The notes under the pieces are model-generated. The model worked only from the letters and a program-made list of their open reading frames with translations, did not search any database and was not told the origin of the DNA. From positions 1-6,202 of the forward strand of contig JAHIGH010000239.1 of the NCBI GenBank assembly GCA_018900295.1: a stretch of 6,202 nt of DNA, read 5' to 3'. Source of the stretch: Patescibacteria group bacterium. Its GTDB lineage: Bacteria; Patescibacteriota; Microgenomatia; Levybacterales; UBA12049. Position numbers and translations under genes: made by a program. This document shows positions 1 to 4,887 of the stretch, piece after piece. Within the stretch, counting starts at the first letter, position 1, and every line of letters begins with the position of its first letter.

Positions 1-142
1 GGGTTATGACCCGGGTATTCGCGGACTTGACCGCCTTATCACAAATATTTGCCGCAAGTCTGCAATGATCATAATCTCGGGTGAAGCTGAAACAGTCAGA
101 GTAACGCCTGATAATATCAAGCAATTTATGCCTGAATGGTAG
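1..142 (+). CDS. 3' end of a Lon-type AAA+ ATPase gene, ending without a peptidase domain
   Basis: Reading codons from base 2 gives about 46 residues ending FMPEW and a TAG stop at 140-142. The segment GIRGLDRLITNICRKSA resembles the alpha-helical lid of the Lon AAA+ module (family pattern: G-V-R-x-L-E-R-x-I-x-x-I-C-R-K). The next stretch, VRVTPDNIKQFMP, matches the strand and helix that end the lid. In ordinary Lon a peptidase domain of about 200 residues, with a Ser-Lys dyad, follows at once. Here the frame stops, and bases 143-231 are A-rich and non-coding in all frames, so the domain is absent rather than shifted by one indel nearby. The 5' part lies outside the window, so Walker motifs and the N-terminal domain cannot be checked. 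It could be a peptidase-less Lon relative, a truncated pseudogene, or another AAA+ protein with a similar lid. Confidence 0.6.
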   Translation, partial: GYDPGIRGLDRLITNICRKSAMIIISGEAETVRVTPDNIKQFMPEW

Positions 143-144
143 AA

Positions 145-172
145 AAAAGATCAAAAATAAAAGATCAAAAAT
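145..172. repeat. Two tandem 14-bp direct repeats
   Basis: The unit AAAAGATCAAAAAT occurs twice head to tail (145-158 and 159-172). A partial A-rich remnant, AAAAAAT, follows at 173-179. It lies between the stop of the Lon-like gene and the RNase J promoter. This looks like slippage-prone low-complexity spacer DNA. There is no GC-rich stem that would make it an intrinsic terminator. Confidence 0.7.
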
Positions 173-204
173 AAAAAATAAAAAGTTTCGAATCTTCATT
201 GATG

Positions 205-213
205 TGATATACT
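205..213 (+). promoter_or_regulatory. Extended -10 promoter of the RNase J gene
   Basis: TGA-TATACT (205-213) is an extended -10 element: TGn followed by a hexamer matching TATAAT at five of six positions. The upstream -35 is poor (TTTCGA, 186-191, 16-base spacer), which fits an extended -10 promoter. Transcription would begin near 220, leaving about 12 untranslated bases before ATG 232. There is no Shine-Dalgarno site in them. Confidence 0.5.
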
Positions 214-231
214 ACATGCAACAATATTAAG

Positions 232-1947
232 ATGATTGAAGAGCAAAGTTTAAAAACTACACCTATGCCGCAAGAGAGCGTTTCTTTTATGTCACTTGGA
301 GGACTGGAAGATGTTACACGTAATATGTACGTCTACGAGTATAAAGATCAGATACTCCTTGTCGATTGCGGGCTGGGATTTCCTGATGAGACAATGTTCG
401 GCGTGGATCTTCTCCTGCCTGATATCTCTTATCTCTTATCAACCTGCCTGCCGGCAGGCAGGGCGAAGAAAAAAATTGTCGGAATGCTCTTAACTCATGG
501 CCATGAAGATCATATTGGCGGATTGCCTTTTATTCTACCTCAATTGCCAAATTTTCCGATTTATGCTTCACCGCTTACGGCAGCTTTGGCAAATGAAAAG
601 CTTTTGGAATTTGCACTTGAACCAAGGGTACAAACGGTCAAATTCGATAAAAGTACTGTGCAGGCTGGTTCTTTTAGGGCTACTTTTTTGCGGGTTACGC
701 ATTCAATACCGGATGCCGCTAATATTATTATTCATACTCCTGTCGGTAATATTTATCATGGCAGCGATTTTAAATACGATTTTACTCCCGCTGATAACAA
801 AACAACAGAATTCCATAAAATAACAAAAGCCGCTGAGGAGGGTATTCTTTGTCTGATGTCGGATTCATTAGGTTCTGAACGCAGCGGATTTTCTATATCC
901 GAAGAGGCACTGTCTGATAATTTTGAGAGAGAGATGCGTAGTTGCCGCGGAAAATTTCTTGTAACCACTTATTCTTCAAATATTTCGCGTCTAAATCAAG
1001 CAATGCAAGCTGCTCAAAAACTTAACAGAAAGGTTTGCTTTGTCGGGCGTTCGCTTATAAAGGTAAAAGCTATCGCTACACGAATGGGGTATATGCATAT
1101 TCCTCGAGGTATGGAAATACCGATGGATCAATTGCATAGATATAAAGACAATCAATTATTACTCTTTGTTGCGGGCAGCCAGGGACAAGAAAATTCAGCA
1201 CTCACACGTATAGCTGACGGTGTGCATAAAGATATTCATGTAAGGCCAAATGACCTTGTTGTTCTCTCATCCGATACTATTCCCGGTAATGAGGTGGCAG
1301 TTAACTCCCTTATCGATACTTTATCTAAAAAAGGTATTCGTGTTATTTATTCGGAAATTTCTGAGGATTTTCATGTATCAGGGCATGGAGCATCAGGAGA
1401 CTTAAAGCTACTTATTGCTTTAGCCAGGCCGCGCTTTTTGCTTCCGATCAGCGGAACGTATAGACATATGATTGCTTACAGAACCCTTTCGGAAAAAATG
1501 CAATACGCGCGGCGGGATATTTTCATTATCGAAAACGGACAGGAGGTAATTTTTACTAAAAACTCCGCAAAATTGGGAAAAAAGATAGACACCAAAAATG
1601 TTTATGTTGACGAGGTTTCCGGAGAAGAGGTTGAAAATTATGTTATTCGCGACCGGGAAAAATTGGCACGCGAAGGTATTCTTATAATTATGGCAGAAAT
1701 CAGCGCGTCAACCGGCCAATTATTTAATTCTCCGGAGCTGATAATACGGGGATCTTCGCTTAAAGATATAAGGGCAGATCTTTCTTCTTTTCTGGGAAAA
1801 GAATTAGCCAGAGAGCTCTCTAACCGCGATGGCAAGGTCACGAATTGGATACATATCCGAAAATTGATCGGAGATATAGCTGAAAAATATATTTTCAAAA
1901 AATTTCACAGCCGGCCGCTTGTATTACCGGTTGTTATAGAGGTATAG
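232..1947 (+). CDS. rnj: Ribonuclease J (beta-CASP metallo-beta-lactamase RNase)
   Basis: The 571-residue product has the length and domain order of RNase J, a cytoplasmic enzyme for 5'-exonucleolytic and endonucleolytic mRNA decay and rRNA maturation. The beta-lactamase core is split by the beta-CASP domain (about 215-350) and followed by a C-terminal domain (about 470-571) ending RPLVLPVVIEV. Visible metal and active-site residues are the HGHEDH motif (H89, H91, D93, H94), H157 in THSIPDA, D179 in YHGSDFKYD, and the SDS block at 210-212. GSQGQ (315-319) and HVSGHGASGD (381-390) occupy the phosphate-binding and motif B regions. The usual motif C block (P-x-H-G-E-Y-R-H) reads PISGTYRH at 405-412, so the metal-binding His is Ser407. 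A palindromic repeat encodes TCLPAGRA (71-78), which looks like an insert relative to the family. The start at 232 follows an extended -10 box and gives a short N-terminus before the conserved SLGGLEDVTRNM. Confidence 0.95.
   Translation: MIEEQSLKTTPMPQESVSFMSLGGLEDVTRNMYVYEYKDQILLVDCGLGFPDETMFGVDLLLPDISYLLSTCLPAGRAKKKIVGMLLTHGHEDHIGGLPFILPQLPNFPIYASPLTAALANEKLLEFALEPRVQTVKFDKSTVQAGSFRATFLRVTHSIPDAANIIIHTPVGNIYHGSDFKYDFTPADNKTTEFHKITKAAEEGILCLMSDSLGSERSGFSISEEALSDNFEREMRSCRGKFLVTTYSSNISRLNQAMQAAQKLNRKVCFVGRSLIKVKAIATRMGYMHIPRGMEIPMDQLHRYKDNQLLLFVAGSQGQENSALTRIADGVHKDIHVRPNDLVVLSSDTIPGNEVAVNSLIDTLSKKGIRVIYSEISEDFHVSGHGASGDLKLLIALARPRFLLPISGTYRHMIAYRTLSEKMQYARRDIFIIENGQEVIFTKNSAKLGKKIDTKNVYVDEVSGEEVENYVIRDREKLAREGILIIMAEISASTGQLFNSPELIIRGSSLKDIRADLSSFLGKELARELSNRDGKVTNWIHIRKLIGDIAEKYIFKKFHSRPLVLPVVIEV
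443..462. repeat. 20-bp perfect palindrome inserted in the RNase J reading frame
   Basis: CCTGCCTGCC (443-452) is followed directly by its exact reverse complement GGCAGGCAGG (453-462). It is far more GC-rich than its surroundings. It reads in frame as codons for C-L-P-A-G-R and lies between DISYLL and KKKIVGMLLTHGH, where typical RNase J proteins have a loop about seven or eight residues shorter. Similar CCTGCC/GGCAGG palindromes are, to my knowledge, dispersed repeats in many CPR genomes and some other environmental bacteria. Confidence 0.8.
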
Positions 1948-2113
1948 TCTCAGTGGCTTTGGTGAGAAATAAAGTTCTGGTTGCTACATGTTCAACTATA
2001 AGAGAAGTATAGCAATCTCCGCAATTAATTACTTCAGATTCTGTAACGCCAGGGGCTACCATAACATAAGCGTAACATATTGGACAAACTCCAGCTAATA
2101 ATACATTTTCCAT
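1934..2113 (-). CDS. Small LysW-like four-cysteine zinc-ribbon protein (59 aa)
   Basis: On the minus strand ATG at 2113 opens a 59-codon frame ending with TAA at 1936-1934. The product has two CxxC knuckles, CPIC (10-13) and CGDC (31-34), separated by 17 residues. The pattern CPxCxAxVxV...EVIxCxDCxxxLxV closely follows the amino-group carrier LysW/ArgW fold. It lacks the C-terminal EDWGE-type tail whose terminal Glu carries the substrate in true LysW: this one ends TETIPL. Function as a carrier is therefore doubtful. A zinc-binding structural or regulatory role is equally possible. A near-consensus promoter (TTGACA, 16 bases, TACAAT) sits just upstream and leaves almost no leader. Its last 14 bases overlap the end of the RNase J gene, convergently. 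It is divergent from the ACT-domain regulator gene, which suggests a joint amino-acid-related role. Confidence 0.72.
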   Translation of the reverse strand: MENVLLAGVCPICYAYVMVAPGVTESEVINCGDCYTSLIVEHVATRTLFLTKATETIPL

Positions 2114-2122
2114 AGGAGTTTT

Positions 2123-2150
2123 ATTGTAGGCATTTTTTTGAATATGTCAA
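2123..2150 (-). promoter_or_regulatory. Promoter of the zinc-ribbon gene (leftward)
   Basis: Read on the minus strand, TTGACA (2150-2145) is a perfect -35. It is followed after 16 bases by TACAAT (2128-2123), five of six matches to the -10 consensus. Nine bases separate the -10 from ATG 2113, so the transcript would begin about three bases before the start codon. No Shine-Dalgarno site is present. Confidence 0.65.
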
Positions 2151-2164
2151 TTTTTTAACAATAT

Positions 2165-2193
2165 TTGACAAAAATTATATCTAATGTTACAAA
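2165..2193 (+). promoter_or_regulatory. Promoter of the ACT-domain gene (rightward)
   Basis: A perfect -35, TTGACA (2165-2170), is followed after 17 bases by TACAAA (2188-2193), a four-of-six -10. Six bases separate the -10 from ATG 2200, so transcription should begin at or next to the start codon. The -35 faces that of the leftward promoter across only 14 bases. The -10 lies inside an 18-bp palindrome, so a protein bound there would block initiation. Confidence 0.6.
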
Positions 2194-2201
2194 TGTAACA
2201 T
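2184..2201. promoter_or_regulatory. 18-bp operator-like palindrome over the ACT gene start
   Basis: ATGTTACA (2184-2191) and TGTAACAT (2194-2201) are perfect inverted 8-bp arms separated by AA. The site covers the candidate -10 box and the first two bases of the start codon. Such a position is typical of a repressor site for a dimeric DNA-binding protein. The downstream product has a helix-rich N-terminus and an ACT domain, so autoregulation is a natural guess, but no binding evidence exists. Confidence 0.55.
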
Positions 2202-2856
2202 GATAAGCACATCTGAGGTAGTCCAATCCATAATCCAAAAATCACCGCTTTTAGAAGACGGTCTTGCAAGAGGTATTATCAATTATTCCGCGTTGGCAAG
2301 AGACCTGCGTCCTCAAATTGAAAAAAAACTTATGAAATCAATAAAACGCGGAGCAATCGTCATGGCTCTAAAAAGGGTAAGTAAAAGCCTCAAGTATGAA
2401 AAACAGAAAATTCGGCAAACAATAAATTTAAGCGGATTAACTATCCGCTCTAATCTTGTCGAGTTTACCTATGCCAATTCAGATACGATGACTGAAAAAC
2501 CCAAACAGGTCTTTACTATCTCGGAAAAAAGAAAAGGTGTTTTTTGCAATATATCACAAGGAGTTCGAGAAACGATGATAGTTGCCGCGGAAGAAGTTGA
2601 AGATGAAATAAAAAAAATATTTAAGCAGGAACGCCTTATTGCAAGCATCGGCGACATCTCCGCGATTACTATCCTTTTAAATAAAGAGTCTGTTATCACG
2701 CCGGGTGTCTATTATTCTGTATTAAAATTACTTGCATGGAATAATATAAATATCATTGATGTGATCTCGACTTACTCGGAATTAACTGTTATCTTTGACA
2801 ATAAAGATATCGACAAAGCATTTACTATCCTTCGAAATTATAACTCGAACCAATAA
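2200..2856 (+). CDS. ACT-domain protein, predicted amino-acid-responsive regulator
   Basis: The 218-residue product has no enzyme motif that I recognise. Residues 1-65 are helical, with the segment ARGIINYSALARDLRPQIE (23-41) followed by KRGAIVMALKRVSKSL (49-64). This looks like a small helix-turn-helix-type module, although I cannot prove the fold. Residues about 75-145 may be a first ferredoxin-like half. Residues about 153-215 are an aspartokinase-style ACT domain: AITILL, TPGVYYSVLKLLAWNNINIIDVIS, then SELTVIFDNKDIDKAFTIL. The overall plan resembles the family described as predicted regulators of amino acid metabolism with an ACT domain (COG2150-like, from memory). ACT domains bind amino acids, so this is probably a ligand-sensing regulator in the cytoplasm. 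It is divergent from a LysW-like gene and upstream of lysS. No Shine-Dalgarno precedes the start, and the -10 abuts the ATG. Confidence 0.72.
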   Translation: MISTSEVVQSIIQKSPLLEDGLARGIINYSALARDLRPQIEKKLMKSIKRGAIVMALKRVSKSLKYEKQKIRQTINLSGLTIRSNLVEFTYANSDTMTEKPKQVFTISEKRKGVFCNISQGVRETMIVAAEEVEDEIKKIFKQERLIASIGDISAITILLNKESVITPGVYYSVLKLLAWNNINIIDVISTYSELTVIFDNKDIDKAFTILRNYNSNQ

Positions 2857-2861
2857 ATATT

Positions 2862-2891
2862 TTTCAACACAAAAATAAATTATCCTATACT
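2862..2891 (+). promoter_or_regulatory. Possible promoter for the lysS leader region
   Basis: TATACT (2886-2891) matches the -10 consensus at five of six positions. TTTCAA (2862-2867), 18 bases upstream, is only a weak -35. The -10 lies nine bases before an ATG at 2901, the same geometry as the other promoters here. If active, it would produce an RNA spanning the inverted repeats upstream of lysS. Confidence 0.35.
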
Positions 2892-2900
2892 ACTTTTCTA

Positions 2901-2975
2901 ATGCTTCGAAAACCTATATACCCCTCTGCTTTCAAAATGCAAAGGTATAACCCTAGCCTAGATTTGAATTTGTAG
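2901..2975 (+). CDS. Candidate 24-codon leader ORF upstream of lysS
   Basis: ATG 2901 opens a short frame ending with TAG at 2973-2975. The peptide begins MLRKPIYPSAFK, has Lys at positions 4 and 12, and is not hydrophobic. It matches no family I know. Support is positional. A -10 box lies nine bases upstream, as for other genes here. The frame runs through the left arm of a long stem, and its stop codon lies inside a second pairing segment (2972-2979). A translating ribosome could therefore influence which structure forms. A chance short ORF is quite possible. Confidence 0.25.
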   Translation: MLRKPIYPSAFKMQRYNPSLDLNL

Positions 2976-3030
2976 CTTTTAGAATTTAAAAGCAATCTTA
3001 TTTTGATTTTGAAAGCTACGGAGGTATATA
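2915..3030 (+). other. Long interrupted inverted repeat, possible structured leader RNA
   Basis: Left arm: TATATA (2915-2920), CCTC (2923-2926) and GCTTTCAAAAT (2928-2938). Right arm: ATTTTGAAAGC (3006-3016), GAGG (3021-3024) and TATATA (3025-3030). Together they give 21 paired bases with small bulges. Inside lies a perfect hairpin, GCTTTTA (2975-2981) with TAAAAGC (2987-2993). A competing 8-bp pairing, GTAGCTTT (2972-2979) with AAAGCTAC (3012-3019), cannot coexist with either. GGAGG at 3020-3024 falls in the right arm. No U-tract follows, so it is not a plain terminator. It could be a regulatory leader for lysS, or a small non-coding or MITE-like repeat. No known riboswitch or T-box consensus was recognised. 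Confidence 0.45.
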
Positions 3031-3037
3031 CTATTAT

Positions 3038-3067
3038 TTGTAAATCTAAAACAAGGTGATATATAAT
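3038..3067 (+). promoter_or_regulatory. Promoter of lysS
   Basis: A perfect -10, TATAAT (3062-3067), has an 18-base spacer from TTGTAA (3038-3043), a four-of-six -35. Six bases separate the -10 from ATG 3074, so the transcript should start at or beside that ATG. The GTG at 3056 lies upstream of the -10 and would not be in this transcript. This decides the start used for lysS. Confidence 0.6.
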
Positions 3068-3073
3068 ACAAGC

Positions 3074-4573
3074 ATGTTCTGGGCTGATAAAATATTGCAA
3101 AACCAAAAAGGGCCGCAACTCATAAATGACTCTTTCACTCCGTCAGGAGTCGTCCATATGGGATCATTGAAAGGTCCTGTCATTCATGATACGTTTTATA
3201 AAATTTTGAAAGATCAAGGCAAAGAAGTTCTATTCAGCTATGGCTTTGATGATATGGACCCCATTGACGGCCTCGCTCCAAATTTGCAGGAAAAATTCAA
3301 TAAATATTTAGGCGTCCCTTTATTTCTCGCACCATCGCCTGATGGCAAAGGTTCCTTTGCCGATTATTTCAGCGCAAAAATGATAGAGCTACTGGATACA
3401 TTAGAAATAAAACCCGATTTATATAGAACACACGAAATTTATCAAAGAGGTGAGTTTGATGCTGCCATAAAAGTAGTCTTAGATCACGCTGATAAAGTCA
3501 GAAAAGTTTATGGAGATATCTATCATAAAACAATTCCCGATACATGGTATCCGCTTCAAATCATTTGTCCTCAATGCGGCAAATTAGGGACAACCAGAGT
3601 AGCCGGTTGGGATGGCACAGATGTAACATTTAATTGCGAGAAGAATCTTGTTACCTGGGCACAGGGCTGTGGCGCTAGCGGAAAAATTTCTCCCTTCGGG
3701 GGACGCGGTAAAATGCCCTGGAAAGTTGAATGGGCCGCCAAATGGGCAACTTTCGGCATCACAATTGAAGCTGCAGGGAAAGACCACGCTTCCGCAGGCG
3801 GCTCATATGATGTTGCTATGAAGATCTGTAAAGAGGTATTTGGGAAAACCCCACCGCTCAAACTCGGTTATGAATTTTTTCTTTCAGGCGGCAAGAAAAT
3901 GTCTTCCTCAAAAGGCTTGGGAATGACAGGTGAAGAATTGTTGGAAGTGCTGGGACCAAGAGTCGCCCATTTTCTCATGATAAAGGTAGACCCTGTCCGC
4001 GCGGTGGAATTTACCCCGCGAGGAACAGACATCGTACCCAAACTCTATGATGAGTACCAAAAATCCGCAAATGCGTACTTTGAAAAAAAAGACGAAGACA
4101 TAAGCCGCGCTTTTGAACTTTCGCAAATAGATGAGCCAAAAATGCCGCTTCAAGTCCGCTTCTCTGTCCTGGCCCAATTAATTCAGATGCCTAATATGCA
4201 AGAGAAAATCCAAAAAGCAGGATACGGGGATTGGGCAAAATACGCAAGAGTTTGGGTAGATAAATACGCGCCTGATTCTGAAAAATTTGTCGTAGCAAAA
4301 GAGCTTCCTAAAGAAGCGAAAAAACTTAGTAAGGAACAAAAAAATTATTTACAGAAAATCGCTATGGAGCTTGAGAAAAAATTGAATCCCGAGGATTTCC
4401 AAAAGGAACTCTATGTGTGGAGTAAAGAATTAGCTATTCCTTCCAAAGACGCTTTTGCCGCAATTTATCTCGCGCTTATCGGAAAAGATCATGGGCCAAA
4501 AGCAGGATGGCTTATCTTGTCATTAGACAAAGAATTCATCAAAAAAAGATTCTTAGAAATTGACAAAAATTAA
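3074..4573 (+). CDS. lysS: Lysyl-tRNA synthetase, class I
   Basis: The product (499 residues from ATG 3074) charges tRNA-Lys with lysine in the cytoplasm. It is a class I LysRS, the type common in archaea and found in a minority of bacteria, unrelated to the usual class II enzyme. Signatures, numbered from the ATG, are the HIGH-type HMGS (28-31) in SGVVHMGSLKG, the KMSKS-type KMSSS (275-279), and the substrate block GKDHASAGGSYD (235-246). Cysteines CPQC (165-168), C188 and C199 fit the metal-binding insert. The C-terminal part (about 340-499) is the helical anticodon-binding region and looks complete. A frame-extending GTG at 3056 would add six residues. I prefer ATG because the N-terminus MFWADKI fits the family and because the TATAAT lies between the two. 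Only an off-distance GGTGAT (3055-3060) resembles a Shine-Dalgarno. The gene follows the ACT-regulator gene in the same direction. Confidence 0.95.
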   Translation: MFWADKILQNQKGPQLINDSFTPSGVVHMGSLKGPVIHDTFYKILKDQGKEVLFSYGFDDMDPIDGLAPNLQEKFNKYLGVPLFLAPSPDGKGSFADYFSAKMIELLDTLEIKPDLYRTHEIYQRGEFDAAIKVVLDHADKVRKVYGDIYHKTIPDTWYPLQIICPQCGKLGTTRVAGWDGTDVTFNCEKNLVTWAQGCGASGKISPFGGRGKMPWKVEWAAKWATFGITIEAAGKDHASAGGSYDVAMKICKEVFGKTPPLKLGYEFFLSGGKKMSSSKGLGMTGEELLEVLGPRVAHFLMIKVDPVRAVEFTPRGTDIVPKLYDEYQKSANAYFEKKDEDISRAFELSQIDEPKMPLQVRFSVLAQLIQMPNMQEKIQKAGYGDWAKYARVWVDKYAPDSEKFVVAKELPKEAKKLSKEQKNYLQKIAMELEKKLNPEDFQKELYVWSKELAIPSKDAFAAIYLALIGKDHGPKAGWLILSLDKEFIKKRFLEIDKN

Positions 4574-4583
4574 TAAATTAGCG

Positions 4584-4612
4584 TTGACAAAATATACACC
4601 ATATGTTTTAAT
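4584..4612 (+). promoter_or_regulatory. Promoter of the vapBC operon
   Basis: TTGACA (4584-4589) is a perfect -35. After the ideal 17-base spacer comes TTTAAT (4607-4612), five of six matches to the -10 consensus. Nine bases separate it from ATG 4622, giving a leader of only two or three bases. It is independent of lysS, whose stop codon lies 10 bases upstream of the -35. Confidence 0.75.
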
Positions 4613-4618
4613 GTATAT
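4592..4618. promoter_or_regulatory. Inverted repeat, likely VapB/VapBC operator
   Basis: ATATACA (4592-4598) and TGTATAT (4612-4618) are perfect 7-bp inverted arms separated by 13 bases, with a CATATG in between. The site spans the spacer and -10 of the operon promoter. Ribbon-helix-helix antitoxins usually repress their own operons through such repeats, which supports, but does not prove, autoregulation. Confidence 0.5.
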
Positions 4619-4621
4619 ATT

Positions 4622-4885
4622 ATGAAGCGCTATCAATTATATCTTGATCCACATTCTGTGTCTGTACTTGATGAATTTGGTAAACAAATAGAAGTTTCCC
4701 GATCCAAACTAATACAAATGGCTATTGATTACGTTGCCCATAATCTGAAAAAGGTATTCGTGGCGACAAAAACACCTACCGAAAGAGAGTATATACTTGA
4801 TTCTTTAGTTGGGGCAATAAAACTTAAGGATAAAAAAATAACAAATTTCGCACGGGATATTGATCAAATATATCTTCGTAATTAG
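4622..4885 (+). CDS. vapB: Ribbon-helix-helix antitoxin, VapB-type
   Basis: The 87-residue product begins KRYQLYLDP (a beta strand), then a helix (about 11-24), a turn, and a second helix VSRSKLIQMAIDYV (25-38). This is the MetJ/Arc/CopG ribbon-helix-helix DNA-binding fold. The charged remainder (about 40-87) would bind and inhibit the toxin. The gene lies two bases upstream of a PIN-domain gene, the usual antitoxin-toxin order, and its own promoter overlaps an inverted repeat. Family knowledge suggests it dimerises, binds that repeat and is degraded to free the toxin. The exact antitoxin subfamily cannot be named from sequence alone. Confidence 0.85.
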   Translation: MKRYQLYLDPHSVSVLDEFGKQIEVSRSKLIQMAIDYVAHNLKKVFVATKTPTEREYILDSLVGAIKLKDKKITNFARDIDQIYLRN

Positions 4886-4887
4886 GT

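Noticed and set aside
145..184. Intrinsic terminator or CRISPR-like repeats after the Lon-like gene
   Set aside because: The repeats are directly tandem and A-rich, without unique spacers and without a GC stem.
216..230. ATG with four codons just before the RNase J start
   Set aside because: It begins only two bases after the -10 box, so it would lie upstream of the transcription start. It is too short to be meaningful.
756..968. Minus-strand open frame inside the RNase J gene
   Set aside because: It is a shadow of a well-supported coding gene on the other strand, with no family resemblance or promoter.
2940..3025. tRNA-like or known riboswitch leader upstream of lysS
   Set aside because: A TTCAAATC T-loop-like string occurs on the minus strand, but no acceptor stem, anticodon arm or CCA end fits. 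Lysine-riboswitch and T-box consensus elements are not visible.
3056..3073. GTG start adding six residues to LysRS
   Set aside because: It precedes the TATAAT at 3062-3067, has no ribosome-binding site, and the extra residues MIYNTS do not resemble the family N-terminus.
2885..3118. Minus-strand open frame across the lysS upstream region
   Set aside because: It overlaps the lysS start and the inverted repeat, has no recognisable protein features, and shows no promoter geometry like the other genes.
3571..3861. Minus-strand open frames inside lysS
   Set aside because: They lie opposite the metal-binding insert and KMSKS region of a clear LysRS and show no recognisable domain.
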